From Flavobacteriaceae bacterium (GTDB taxonomy: Bacteria > Bacteroidota > Bacteroidia > Flavobacteriales > Flavobacteriaceae): a stretch of DNA of 60,998 bases. Below are positions 1-9,027 of this stretch, piece after piece (positions within the stretch are counted from its first letter, which is position 1; every line of letters starts with the position of its first letter). The DNA is taken from positions 1 to 60,998 of the forward strand of contig PAAD01000005.1 in NCBI GenBank assembly GCA_002698745.1, in the 5' to 3' direction. The notes under the pieces are model-generated. The model saw nothing but the letters and a program-made list of their open reading frames with translations. It was not told where the DNA came from and searched no databases. Both the position numbers and the translations under genes were made by a program.

Positions 1-1611
1 AAATCCTCCATTAAAGAATACTTGGTGATCATCAGAAAACGTGTAAGAAAATCCTGCTTTATAACTATGTCCATCAAACTTTTTCTTTTCATTTGTGCCT
101 AGACCGTCTCCATATCCAGTATTTCTACCTGTCCTTTGCATATCCTGAGAATTAAGTGCAACTTGAATAAAAGCAGAAAAATTGTCATCGGCATATTCAG
201 CCTGACCAAAGCCTCCAAAGTAATTTATTGTTTCTTCATGGTCATATATTAACCTCTGGTCCTCAGGTGCATAATCCCCAAACATAGCTGCCCAAGGGTC
301 AGCTGGATATGTTTTTGAGATTAGATAATCGTCCGGACGATTATCCCATCTAAAATTATCTCTATATCCATTTACACCTAAAAAGTCAACAACTTGTCTA
401 AAGTGTAGACCATTGTAAGTTCTCCAATCAAAACCTACATTATACGTGATTTTACCTTTTTCAATTGTCAAGTTAGAAACCGTACCATACCAATCGTGTA
501 TGTTCATTGAGCCTCTGATCATGTATGCATCTCTAAAACTATTTATATAACCATCTGTATCCATATTTGATTGATTGACTGCTACGATAGCATCAAAATC
601 TATATCCCCATTTTCTTGTCTAGCGTCATCAAAAATATCGTCATTTCCAAAGTCACCTGTTCCTCCTCCACGTCCCCAAGAAGCATATCCAACAGTAGAT
701 AAAGTCATTTCATTACTAATGTCCCAATCCCAAGAAAGGTTTAAAACAGGTTTGTGGTAAAAGTTTCTTCTTTCCGTATATTCTTCTCCATTTAAAGTTC
801 CACCTCTTCCATTGTAATCAATTCCATATTGTTCGTATCTGCCAGCTGATTCAGACCAGGACTGATTGTGCCATTGAGGCGCACCTGTTAACATAAGGTT
901 TGCATTATGATTCCCTTTTACATATCCAACAGAAAAAAAGTATGTTTGCCCTTGTCCTTTTGTCCATTTTCTAAACTTTTTATCAGCTTGCCAATGGTCA
1001 ATTAGCATAGAAAAAGAAAGGCCATTGTCTTTTAGACCAGTATTATAAGAAAATGTATTTTTGAAATAGCCGTTAGAACCAGCCATTGTCCTAAAAAAAC
1101 CACCTTTTTTAGCTTCAGTTGTTTTTGTAATAATATTGATTGTCCCTCCAACTGAAGATATAGCCAATTTTGAGGCTCCTAAACCACGTTGGACTTCAAT
1201 TCCCTGTGAAACATCAGCCATTCCTGACCAATTGGACCAGTAAACCAGCCCGTCTTCTACGGAATTGACTGGTTGCCCATTAACCATAAGAGCAGTATTT
1301 TCCATTCCAAATCCTCGAAGAAACATTTCTGCATCTCCAAATCCAGCATTACTTGCAAAATAAATCCCCGGAACCATTTTAAGAGATTCTCCAATCTCAA
1401 CATTCCCTATTCCAAATGCAGCAAGATCTTCTGCAGTAATTGTATTGGCTGCCACAGGTGTGACTCTGTCAGCTGCGAGATCAATAACTCCTCCACCTAC
1501 TACAACAACTTCATCAAGATCGGTAACTAGAATAGAATCATTTTCTTGAGTTTTTTGAGCAAGCAAAATCGTAGTCACTAAAGCAGCAAATATTGTTAGT
1601 GTTTTTTTCAT
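1..1611 (-). CDS. TonB-dependent outer-membrane receptor, 5' part (C-terminus off the left edge)
   Basis: The reading frame is open from an ATG at 1611 to the window edge, giving the first 537 residues. It starts with a signal peptide (MKKTLTIFAALVTT..., cleavage near AQ at 18-19). A plug domain follows: a TonB-box-like LDEVVVVGGG at about 34-43, then a region with EDLAAFGIGN, MFLRGFGMENTALMVNG and the plug-end motif ISSVGGTINIITK. Aromatic-rich beta-barrel sequence fills the rest. Unlike many SusC-type receptors there is no carboxypeptidase-regulatory-like domain between signal peptide and plug. The protein should sit in the outer membrane and import an energised substrate. The visible part does not reveal the substrate, and no SusD partner is visible upstream. 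It is transcribed leftward, 84 bp downstream of pgi and apparently on its own. Confidence 0.9.
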   Translation of the reverse strand, partial: MKKTLTIFAALVTTILLAQKTQENDSILVTDLDEVVVVGGGVIDLAADRVTPVAANTITAEDLAAFGIGNVEIGESLKMVPGIYFASNAGFGDAEMFLRGFGMENTALMVNGQPVNSVEDGLVYWSNWSGMADVSQGIEVQRGLGASKLAISSVGGTINIITKTTEAKKGGFFRTMAGSNGYFKNTFSYNTGLKDNGLSFSMLIDHWQADKKFRKWTKGQGQTYFFSVGYVKGNHNANLMLTGAPQWHNQSWSESAGRYEQYGIDYNGRGGTLNGEEYTERRNFYHKPVLNLSWDWDISNEMTLSTVGYASWGRGGGTGDFGNDDIFDDARQENGDIDFDAIVAVNQSNMDTDGYINSFRDAYMIRGSMNIHDWYGTVSNLTIEKGKITYNVGFDWRTYNGLHFRQVVDFLGVNGYRDNFRWDNRPDDYLISKTYPADPWAAMFGDYAPEDQRLIYDHEETINYFGGFGQAEYADDNFSAFIQVALNSQDMQRTGRNTGYGDGLGTNEKKKFDGHSYKAGFSYTFSDDHQVFFNGGF

Positions 1612-1695
1612 TTCTTTAGTTTTAAAATTTTTACTAATATCCAAATACTTTATGCTTTTAACATTAAATAAATGTCAAACAATTTTAACATTTTA

Positions 1696-3327
1696 TTAAC
1701 TTTTATAGCGCGCAAGAAGTTGCGCGGTAGAACCGTCGTGTTTTACTTGACCTGGATTGTGCATTTCATCTAAAATAACAGATGTTAATTGCTTGCCCAG
1801 CTCAACACCCCACTGGTCATAACTAAAGATATTCCAAACAACGCCTTCCACAAAAATTTTATGCTCATACATGGCCACAAGTGCACCAAGTGTTTTTGGA
1901 GTTAACTTATGCATAAGAAGCGTGGTTGTAGGCTTATTGCCTGTAAAAATTTTAAACGGAACCAACTGCTCTATTGCCGCTTTATCCATAGCTTTTTGAG
2001 TGAGTTCTTTGCGTACTTGACTTTCGGTTTTCCCTTTCATCAAGGCTTCTGTTTGTGCAAAGAAATTTGCCATCAACTTGTCATGATGACCTTTGTTTCC
2101 GTGAAGTGCTTCCGCAAAGCCAATAAAATGTGCTGGTATCAACTTAGTCCCTTGGTGAAGTAATTGAAAAAAAGCATGTTGTGAATTAGTGCCAGTTTCA
2201 CCCCAAATAATGTTTCCAGTATTGTAGCTAACAGCCCTTCCTGCTCTGTCTATTGATTTTCCATTACTCTCCATGATGCCCTGTTGCAAGTAGGCGGGTA
2301 AACGGTTCAAGTATTGGGTATAAGGTATTACAACCTCTGACTGTGCTCCTAAAAAATTATTATACCAAACGGTCAGCAACGCTAATATAACGGGGATATT
2401 TTTTTCAAATGGCGTCATAGCAAAGTGTTCGTCCATATCATTGGCGCCATCAAGTAGTGCTTCAAAATTTTCGGGGCCAACAGCTAAAGCAGCTGAAAGT
2501 CCAACCGCACTCCAAAGTGAAAAACGGCCGCCTACCCAATCATTCATCGGGAATACATTTTTGGACTGTATGCCAAAGGCATTTATTGCAGCAAAATTGG
2601 TAGATACCGCTACAAAATGATCACTAACAGCAGCGGCGCCCAAAGCATCTGTGAGCCATTGTTTGACTGTATTTGCATTGGTCATGGTTTCTTGGGTACC
2701 AAAAGTTTTGGATACAACAACAAAAAGTGTTGTTGCAGGGTTTACTTTTTTGAGTATTTCCATCACATGATCACCATCAACATTTGACATAAAGTGTACG
2801 TTGAGGTGGTTTTTATAATATGCCAAGGCTTCGGTAATCATAGCAGGCCCCAAATCTGAGCCTCCTATGCCAATATTAACCACATCTGTGAAGGCTTGTT
2901 CTGTGCTGCTTTTTCGTTCACCAGTAATAACAGCATTAGCAAATGCTTTAATTTTTGCTCTAACGGCATATATTTCTGGCACCACATTTTCACCTTCCAC
3001 ACGGATATCAGCATTTTCTTTTGCCCTAAGTGCAGTATGTAAAACGGCGCGGCCTTCTGTTTGATTAATGATTTCTCCCGAAAAATAAGCCTTCCGAGCG
3101 TCTTCGAGGCCTACTTCATTAGCCAAACCTAACAAGGCAGATTGAATGTCTTTATCAATGTGATTTTTAGAGTAGTCCAAAAAAAAGGAATCCCATGCAA
3201 TAGAGAATTGAGCAGCACGACTTGTGTTATCGGCAAAGTAATTTTGTAGTGTTTTAGGTTCTTTTGCGAGCTGAGTAAGCTTGTTCCAACTGTTAGTAGT
3301 TGTTGGGTTGGTTTTCGGAAGTTCCAT
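1696..3327 (-). CDS. pgi: glucose-6-phosphate isomerase
   Basis: Interconverts glucose-6-phosphate and fructose-6-phosphate in the cytoplasm (glycolysis and gluconeogenesis; feeds nucleotide sugars). The 543-residue length is normal. Family motifs are GIGGSDLG at 153-160, SKTFGTQET at 206-214 and WVGGRFSLWSAVG from 264. The expected catalytic residues are present: Glu353 in MESNGK, His384 in NSQHAF and Lys512 in VELGKQL. The ATG start at 3327 gives an N-terminus that aligns with known PGI proteins and overlaps the 3' end of the upstream M23 peptidase gene by 35 bp, so it is probably cotranscribed with DUF3108 and M23. Confidence 0.97.
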   Translation of the reverse strand: MELPKTNPTTTNSWNKLTQLAKEPKTLQNYFADNTSRAAQFSIAWDSFFLDYSKNHIDKDIQSALLGLANEVGLEDARKAYFSGEIINQTEGRAVLHTALRAKENADIRVEGENVVPEIYAVRAKIKAFANAVITGERKSSTEQAFTDVVNIGIGGSDLGPAMITEALAYYKNHLNVHFMSNVDGDHVMEILKKVNPATTLFVVVSKTFGTQETMTNANTVKQWLTDALGAAAVSDHFVAVSTNFAAINAFGIQSKNVFPMNDWVGGRFSLWSAVGLSAALAVGPENFEALLDGANDMDEHFAMTPFEKNIPVILALLTVWYNNFLGAQSEVVIPYTQYLNRLPAYLQQGIMESNGKSIDRAGRAVSYNTGNIIWGETGTNSQHAFFQLLHQGTKLIPAHFIGFAEALHGNKGHHDKLMANFFAQTEALMKGKTESQVRKELTQKAMDKAAIEQLVPFKIFTGNKPTTTLLMHKLTPKTLGALVAMYEHKIFVEGVVWNIFSYDQWGVELGKQLTSVILDEMHNPGQVKHDGSTAQLLARYKS

Positions 3328-4579
3328 ATGTTATTAATGTTTCTGAATTATCAAACGTAATGCAATCTAAGGTTTCTTTTAAGGGTTGCATAAAGAGCAT
3401 ATATTTTTCTTTCAATTTGGGGTTAATAGGCTTGGCTTCGGGAAGTTTTTGTCTAAACGGATCAACTTGTTTACCATGCTTCCAAAATCGATAACAAACA
3501 TGCGGGCCTGATGTGTAGCCTGTCATGCCAACCGTGCCTATAAGGTCACCTTGGTTAACTTTTTGACCTTTCCGCACCTTGCGGCTCTTCATATGCAGAT
3601 ATTGTGTTTTGTAGGTGTTGTTATGACGGATGGTCACATAATTTCCGTTGCCTCGGGTATAGCTTGCAGCTACGACCGTTCCACTGGCAGTGGCACGAAT
3701 GGGAGTCCCAACAGGTGCGGCAAAGTCAGTACCATAATGTGGCTTGGTGCGTCCATAATATGAAATGCGACGGCGCTTATTATATCTTGACGAAATGCGT
3801 GAAAACTGTACGGGTGCTTGCAAAAAAGCACGGCGTAAATTCTTTCCTTTTTCGTCAAAAAACTCTGTGATGCCACGAACGGTATCTGATTCAAATTCAA
3901 TGGCATAATAGGGGGTTTTTTTGTGTTCAAAATAAGCCGCATGAATGCGGTTTAGCCCAACATAAATGGAGTCTTCAACATATTTTTGTGTGTAAACAAT
4001 TTTAAAACGATCGCCTTTTTCTAAACGAAAAAAATCTATGCTCCACGCATAAATATCAGACAAGTCATATGCCAACAAAGGGCTTAACCCTTGCTCTTCT
4101 AAAGTCTCAGACAATGAGCTCGTGATAACGCCTTGCGCTTCAAAAGTTCGAAGTTTAACATCCTTTTTTTTCTTTTTAGCATATACCGAATCTTTTAGAT
4201 TTACCACCACATAATCCAGCATGGACGGTTGATAAATGAAAGCCACTGGTGAGGCTAAGGAATCTTTTGAAAATAAGAAAGTATATGCTTTTTTAGGTTT
4301 AATTTTTCTAAAATTATATGTCTTTTTGACCTTTCTGCTGATGTTATAAATGTCAGTGTAACTAAAGCCATTTTCTAAAAATATATCTGTAAAAGTATCC
4401 CCTCTTCGAACTGTATCGCGGAATACTTCAAGGTCGTTAAGTTTATATCCATAGGCAAAAACATCTGGTTCGGGGGGTGCAACATGCAAAACATCGGCTT
4501 TCTCCGATAAACAACTACAGCCAAGAGCTAAGGCAGCAATAAAAGCAAAAAGAAAACTATTCCTCAACAACAATTTCAA
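3293..4579 (-). CDS. M23-family peptidoglycan peptidase, lipoprotein, with His-to-Cys at a zinc-ligand position
   Basis: A 428-residue predicted lipoprotein with a short hydrophobic N-terminus ending in a lipobox (LALG|C, Cys21). A long N-terminal region resembling LysM/opacity-type M23 proteins precedes a C-terminal M23 (LytM) domain at about 275-380. The domain has His281 and Asp285 (HYGTD), His329 (YLHM) and the second motif as HVC (His360, Cys362) instead of HxH. Family knowledge makes that last residue a zinc ligand, so this enzyme either uses Cys as ligand or is altered in activity. The only usable starts are TTG codons. TTG at 4579 gives a good lipoprotein signal and overlaps the DUF3108 gene by 23 bp; an in-frame stop lies three codons upstream. 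Likely role: cell-wall remodelling at the envelope. Confidence 0.88.
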   Translation of the reverse strand: MKLLLRNSFLFAFIAALALGCSCLSEKADVLHVAPPEPDVFAYGYKLNDLEVFRDTVRRGDTFTDIFLENGFSYTDIYNISRKVKKTYNFRKIKPKKAYTFLFSKDSLASPVAFIYQPSMLDYVVVNLKDSVYAKKKKKDVKLRTFEAQGVITSSLSETLEEQGLSPLLAYDLSDIYAWSIDFFRLEKGDRFKIVYTQKYVEDSIYVGLNRIHAAYFEHKKTPYYAIEFESDTVRGITEFFDEKGKNLRRAFLQAPVQFSRISSRYNKRRRISYYGRTKPHYGTDFAAPVGTPIRATASGTVVAASYTRGNGNYVTIRHNNTYKTQYLHMKSRKVRKGQKVNQGDLIGTVGMTGYTSGPHVCYRFWKHGKQVDPFRQKLPEAKPINPKLKEKYMLFMQPLKETLDCITFDNSETLITYGTSENQPNNY

Positions 4580-5387
4580 ATGGGTTTATTAATCCTTTAA
4601 AGGCGTCTAAATCAGCGATAATACTGCCAACACTCAAATCGGCTTGCAAGCGTAATGGAATTTTATTGTCATCGCTGCTAACCCAAAGCGTAATGCTCTC
4701 ACTACTTCTAAAAACACGCCCAGATTGTACATAGGGACGAAATTTTAATGTTTTGACTTTACCAAATTTTGTTTTAATAGTTTCTATACCTACAAACTTG
4801 AATTTAAAAGCATAATTTTCGGAATCAAAAAATAAATTTACAACCACAAATTCGTCTTTTTTGATGGCGTTAACATCTAATTGCTTTCGTAAATAATAAA
4901 CAAAAGAAATCAAGTCCTGAATATCTGGGTCTGTGTTGTAAATGCCTGTTGTTTCTTTTTTAATATCGATTACTGTGGCCTGTTTCTTCAGGTGATCAAA
5001 GTCAATTTTGAGATGTTTTTTATACCCTCCTTCATTAATATTACGAATAAAATGGAGTGGACGGTTATCGTCTTTTGTAAAATAAGAACTATAGTAATCG
5101 TCAACCTTAAAAAAAAAGCGCGCTAACCCAGTTGTTCGACCAATGCCCTTGGCATAAAAAGCAGGCTTACCATTCCATTCTGCTTCCCTTAGCTCAATAG
5201 TTGCGTAACTAGCATTAAAGATTCCGTAGTGGATTCTAAATTTAAACCATTCGCCTGCTTTAAAAGCCGGGTTAGTTGACGTTTTTACGGTAGTGGGTAG
5301 ACTGCTTGGAGATAGTGTCGTTTCTTGTGCAAAAAGGGGTAGAATGTAAGCGAAAATAACCACCCACAACCAAAACTGAAACTTCAT
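4557..5387 (-). CDS. DUF3108 domain-containing periplasmic protein
   Basis: A 276-residue protein with a signal peptide (MKFQFWLWVVIFAYILPLFAQ) and the DUF3108 pattern: FKAGEWFKFRIHYG near the N-terminus, then GKPAFYAKGIGRTTG and KDDNRPLHF. It should be exported and form a beta-rich fold. Its biochemical role is not established. A longer reading from a TTG at 5405 is possible, but I prefer the ATG at 5387 because a TAnnTTTG -7 box occupies 5393-5400, which would place the transcript start after the TTG. First gene of an apparent operon with the M23 lipoprotein and pgi, which suggests an envelope-maintenance role without proving it. Confidence 0.85.
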   Translation of the reverse strand: MKFQFWLWVVIFAYILPLFAQETTLSPSSLPTTVKTSTNPAFKAGEWFKFRIHYGIFNASYATIELREAEWNGKPAFYAKGIGRTTGLARFFFKVDDYYSSYFTKDDNRPLHFIRNINEGGYKKHLKIDFDHLKKQATVIDIKKETTGIYNTDPDIQDLISFVYYLRKQLDVNAIKKDEFVVVNLFFDSENYAFKFKFVGIETIKTKFGKVKTLKFRPYVQSGRVFRSSESITLWVSSDDNKIPLRLQADLSVGSIIADLDAFKGLINPFEIVVEE

Positions 5388-5392
5388 AGCAG

Positions 5393-5400
5393 CAAAAATA
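5393..5400 (-). promoter_or_regulatory. Bacteroidota-type -7 promoter box for the DUF3108 operon
   Basis: TATTTTTG on the minus strand matches the flavobacterial -7 consensus TAnnTTTG and ends a few bases before the ATG at 5387. No clear TTG -33 element at the usual spacing. The leader would be very short. Confidence 0.4.
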
Positions 5401-5603
5401 CGCAAAAGGATTTATCTTAAATTTAAAATTGCCATACAATGTTAATATGAAATAAGAGCCTGCTAAATTGCAAGCTATACATGAATAGCTCTTTCAAGAC
5501 TTAAAGATGTGCATTTCTTTTACCGTCGCTGCCACTTAAAATTAAGCCTCCCTCTAATAATGTTGTGCCTGCCCACAAATCAGCCTTGAAAAAAAGAAGC
5601 GGC

Positions 5604-7403
5604 TTAAGATTTCTCATTGTGTAGGTGTTCATAGATTTTCTTAGCCAAAACAGGTCCAATAAATTGGGCTAATTCTTCTAATTTTGTTCCCTTAATCCGC
5701 CTCACAGATTTGAATTTTTTTAAGAGGGTTCTTGCAGTTTTCTCTCCAACCCCAGGGATGGATTCCAAAACAGAGTTGATGGCTGCTTTGCTCCGTTTGT
5801 TTCGATGTAATCGTAAACCAAAGCGATGGGCTTCGTTACGTAATTGCTGTACAATACGAAGCGTCTCAGAGCGCTTATCCAAATAAAGCGGAATCGGATC
5901 GTCTGGAAAATAAAGTTCTTCCAAGCGTTTGGCAATACCCAAAATAGCAACTTTGCCTCTTATGCCCAGTACATCAAAACTTTTAAGTGCTGAACTGAGT
6001 TGCCCTTTACCGCCATCAATAACCACAAGTTGTGGAAGCGCTTCGCCTTCACTTATCAGGCGGTTATATCTGCGATAAACAACCTCCTCCATTGAAGCAA
6101 AATCATTCGCGCCAACAACAGTTTGAATTCCATAGTGCCGGTATTCTTTTTTGCTTGGTTTGCCATTTCTAAAGACCACACACGCAGCTACTGGGTCACT
6201 ACCCTTAATATTAGAGTTATCAAAACACTCAATATGCAATGGAAGTTCTTGCAATCGCAAATCGCGCTGCATTTGCGTCATAATTCTTTGGCTATGCTGC
6301 TCTGGGTCGGAAAATTTTATTTGTTTGAGTTGTTCCAAACGGCTTTGTCTGGCGTTGCGCAGTGAGAGATTAATTAACTGCTTTTTTTCTCCGATTTTGG
6401 GTACTGTTACACTGACTGTTTCACCTAAATCAATATCAAAAGGAAGTAAAATTTCTTTGGATGAGGAATCAAATCTTCTTCGCAGTTCTACTACAGCTAT
6501 GCGTAGTAACTCCTCTTCGGACTCGTCAAGTTTTTTCTTTATATTCATATTATGAAACCGTACTATTGAACCATAGGAAACCTGTAAAAAATTAACAAAA
6601 GCAGTCGCTTCATCTGAAACAATGGTACAAATATCTACAGCATCTATTTTTGCGCTTACCACGGCAGATTTGGATTGATACTGTCGTAAGGCTTCCATTT
6701 TTAACTTTATTTTTTGGGCATGTTCAAATTGTAAGGCCTTTGAGGAGTTAAGCATTTCATTTTTAAATGCGTTGATCGCGGGCTTGAACTTTCCTTGTAA
6801 AATGGCGCGTATATTTACAATAGAATCGTTATAGTCAGTAGTTGTCTGTTCACCTACACAAGCTCCTAAACAATTTCCAATATGATATTCCAAACAGACC
6901 TTATATTTTTCACTGGCTATATTTTTTTGGCTCAAATCATAGTGACAAGTGCGCAAAGGGTAAAGCTCGTTGATTAACTCAAGAAGTACGCGAACCGTTT
7001 TGCCGTTGGTAAATGGTCCGTAATATTCCGAGCCGTCATGGATTACTTTTCGAGTTGCAAAAACGCGAGGATACCGCTCTTTTTTGATACAAATCCAAGG
7101 GTATGTTTTGTCGTCACGCAGTAAAATATTATACCTTGGTTGGTGTTCTTTTATTAGCGTATTTTCTAAAATCAAGGCATCAGACTCAGTAGGAACAACA
7201 ATATGTTTAAGCGATTCAATGGCATTAACAAGATTACGGGTTTTACGCGAATCTACTTTTTTTCTAAAATAGGATGACACCCGCTTTTTGAGGTTTTTTG
7301 CTTTGCCCACATAAATAATTTCCCCGGCTGTATTGTAATATTGATAAACGCCAGGTTCGTTAGGTAACGAAGCCACTTGTTGTTTTAAGCTGAATTGGGT
7401 CAT
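5604..7403 (-). CDS. uvrC: UvrABC excinuclease subunit C
   Basis: Makes both incisions in nucleotide-excision repair after UvrA and UvrB locate damage. The 599 residues contain the GIY-YIG nuclease domain (EPGVYQYY at about 16-23, YVGKAKNLKKRVSSYF from 31), a UVR motif region near 200-235, the RNase H-like second nuclease domain (ECFDNSNIKG, VIDGGKGQLS), and a C-terminal helix-hairpin-helix (SIPGVGEKTARTLL). The frame extends upstream, but the ATG at 7403 gives MTQFSLK..., which matches the family N-terminus. It diverges from the folate gene, whose likely ATG is at 7450, leaving about 46 bp for both promoters. Confidence 0.96.
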   Translation of the reverse strand: MTQFSLKQQVASLPNEPGVYQYYNTAGEIIYVGKAKNLKKRVSSYFRKKVDSRKTRNLVNAIESLKHIVVPTESDALILENTLIKEHQPRYNILLRDDKTYPWICIKKERYPRVFATRKVIHDGSEYYGPFTNGKTVRVLLELINELYPLRTCHYDLSQKNIASEKYKVCLEYHIGNCLGACVGEQTTTDYNDSIVNIRAILQGKFKPAINAFKNEMLNSSKALQFEHAQKIKLKMEALRQYQSKSAVVSAKIDAVDICTIVSDEATAFVNFLQVSYGSIVRFHNMNIKKKLDESEEELLRIAVVELRRRFDSSSKEILLPFDIDLGETVSVTVPKIGEKKQLINLSLRNARQSRLEQLKQIKFSDPEQHSQRIMTQMQRDLRLQELPLHIECFDNSNIKGSDPVAACVVFRNGKPSKKEYRHYGIQTVVGANDFASMEEVVYRRYNRLISEGEALPQLVVIDGGKGQLSSALKSFDVLGIRGKVAILGIAKRLEELYFPDDPIPLYLDKRSETLRIVQQLRNEAHRFGLRLHRNKRSKAAINSVLESIPGVGEKTARTLLKKFKSVRRIKGTKLEELAQFIGPVLAKKIYEHLHNEKS

Positions 7404-7449
7404 GTTTACTAATGTACAAAAACTTGCGTCCAAAACTGTATATTTATGC

Positions 7450-8010
7450 ATGGCCAAAAAGTGCGATTTACGCCATTTATTTAGGAATAAACGATCGGAG
7501 CTATCCTCTGACGAGATTTCAAGCGCTAGCACTCTTATTTTGAATCAAATTATTAATGGTAAACTGATTAAAGGAAAGCTGGTAATGATTTATATATCAA
7601 GTCAAAACCACCAAGAACTTCCTACTGATGGTTTATTTTTATTATCAGAACATTATGATGTTTGTGTGCCTAAGGCCGTAAATAAAAACGGCAGTATGGA
7701 AGCTATTATGTGGAGTAAAGATATGCCCACCCGCATAAATGAGTGGGGTATTAAAGAGCCATTGTCGGACATTTATATAGAACCAGAAAAAATCGATACA
7801 GTTATTGTTCCCCTAATATGTTTTGATAAGTTAGGGCACCGTATTGGGTTTGGAAAAGGCTATTATGACCGGTTTCTTGAGCGCTGTTCAAAAGAGGTTA
7901 AAACCATTGGGTTATCTTATTTTGAACCTGTAGACAAAATAACGAATATTGAAATCACAGACATCGCTTTAGATATAGTGATAACGCCAAAAAATACATA
8001 TCGCTTTTAG
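7450..8010 (+). CDS. 5-formyltetrahydrofolate cyclo-ligase
   Basis: Uses ATP to convert 5-formyl-THF to 5,10-methenyl-THF (one-carbon metabolism, cytoplasm). The signature is GFGKGYYDRFL near residue 135, preceded by PLICFDKLGHRI; the N-terminus has the basic RNKRSELS region. The ATG at 7450 (MAKKCDLRHLF) fits the family better than an in-frame ATG at 7402, which would overlap uvrC on the other strand. The 3' end overlaps the convergent lspA by 4 bp. A gene symbol (fau/ygfA/yqgN) is not certain for this lineage. Confidence 0.92.
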   Translation: MAKKCDLRHLFRNKRSELSSDEISSASTLILNQIINGKLIKGKLVMIYISSQNHQELPTDGLFLLSEHYDVCVPKAVNKNGSMEAIMWSKDMPTRINEWGIKEPLSDIYIEPEKIDTVIVPLICFDKLGHRIGFGKGYYDRFLERCSKEVKTIGLSYFEPVDKITNIEITDIALDIVITPKNTYRF

Positions 8011-8636
8011 CCAGAATTCTTTCGCTGTTGTAGTAAAAACAATACAACACCAATACTAATTGCGCTGTCAGCAATATTAAAAACTGGCTCAAAAAAAGTA
8101 AACCGATTACCGCCCACAATAGGTAGCCAATTTGGCCAGGTCCATGTAAACATGGGAAACTGAAACATATCGACCACATGACCGAACATAAGTGGAGCAT
8201 AACCTCCTTCTTCTGGCATAAAAATAGCAAGTTGGTCATACGTAGTTTCTGAAAAAAGGATCCCATAGAAAACTGAATCAATAATATTCCCTAAAGCCCC
8301 AGCAAAAATTAAGCTTACTCCAATCAACAACAACTTTGGTGATTTTAATTTGGTGGCACGTAATAGCCAAATTCCTATTGCAGACACGGCTACCAATCTA
8401 AAAATACTTAACAAAAGCTTTGCGGTATCTTCAGATAATATAGGAATAAAGTCTTTAAGGCTAGCGCCCCAAGCCATGCCTTTATTCTCAACAAAAAGTA
8501 ATCGGAACCATCCCCAATCAACAATAGGGCCATTGGCGTAATAGGTCAAGCTGAAGTTAAGTTTAATGAAGACTTTTAAGGCTTGATCTGCGACAAGAAC
8601 GGCTAAAATAATCCAAGAGAGTTTTCGAATCGTCAT
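8007..8636 (-). CDS. lspA: lipoprotein signal peptidase (signal peptidase II)
   Basis: Inner-membrane aspartyl protease that removes the signal peptide of prolipoproteins after diacylglyceryl transfer. Motifs: DQALKVFIK at 17-25, NKGMAWG at 51-57, GNIIDS with catalytic Asp120, GHVVDMF at 152-158 and FNIADSAIS with the second catalytic Asp190. Four membrane segments are visible. At 209 residues it is longer than the enterobacterial enzyme, mostly from an insert at about 125-180 that is common in Bacteroidota. Three bp downstream of the DksA-like gene; last gene of the porZ-recO-ileS run. Confidence 0.95.
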   Translation of the reverse strand: MTIRKLSWIILAVLVADQALKVFIKLNFSLTYYANGPIVDWGWFRLLFVENKGMAWGASLKDFIPILSEDTAKLLLSIFRLVAVSAIGIWLLRATKLKSPKLLLIGVSLIFAGALGNIIDSVFYGILFSETTYDQLAIFMPEEGGYAPLMFGHVVDMFQFPMFTWTWPNWLPIVGGNRFTFFEPVFNIADSAISIGVVLFLLQQRKNSG

Positions 8637-8639
8637 GGA

Positions 8640-9017
8640 TTAACGCTGCATGTTTTTTGCCTCAATACTTAATGTAGCATGTGGAACGAGCTTTAACCGT
8701 TCCGAGCTGATCAATTTTCCTGTTACACGGCAAACACCATAGGTTTTGTTTTCAATGCGGATTAATGCGTTTTTTAAATCTCGTATAAACTTTTCTTGTC
8801 TGATTGCAAGCTGAGTATTAGCCTCTTTTGACATGGTTTCTGATCCCTCCTCAAATGCTTTAAAAGTGGGAGATGTGTCATCAGTTCCATTGTTGCCGTC
8901 ATTCATGTACGTACTCCTTATAAGTTCCAAGTCTTTTTGAGCCTTGGCAATTTTTTCTTCAATAATTGTTTTAAAGTCTTGTAACACTTCGTCGCTGTAA
9001 CTGTTAGATTTTTCCAT
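8640..9017 (-). CDS. TraR/DksA-family regulator with degenerate zinc finger
   Basis: 125 residues: an N-terminal helical pair (coiled-coil-like, about 10-90) followed by the DksA C-terminal motif region YGVCRVTGKLISSERL...PHATLSIEAK. Only Cys96 remains of the four zinc-binding cysteines; the others are Thr, His/Ala and Glu/Ala-type residues. I believe this form is common in Bacteroidota, so it is probably a lineage variant and not a decaying gene. DksA relatives bind RNA polymerase through the secondary channel. Whether this one does cannot be told from sequence. Sits between ileS (10 bp gap) and lspA (3 bp gap), hence cotranscribed. Confidence 0.85.
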   Translation of the reverse strand: MEKSNSYSDEVLQDFKTIIEEKIAKAQKDLELIRSTYMNDGNNGTDDTSPTFKAFEEGSETMSKEANTQLAIRQEKFIRDLKNALIRIENKTYGVCRVTGKLISSERLKLVPHATLSIEAKNMQR

Positions 9018-9027
9018 AATTGCTAAA

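Noticed and set aside
5388-5603. A small RNA or terminator in the gap between DUF3108 and uvrC
   Set aside because: Only a very short AAGC/GCTT hairpin before a T-run was found, too weak to call.
7404-7449. Extended N-termini for both uvrC (to 7532) and the folate cyclo-ligase (from 7402)
   Set aside because: Both extensions overlap the opposite gene and add sequence that does not match the families; the internal ATGs at 7403 and 7450 fit.
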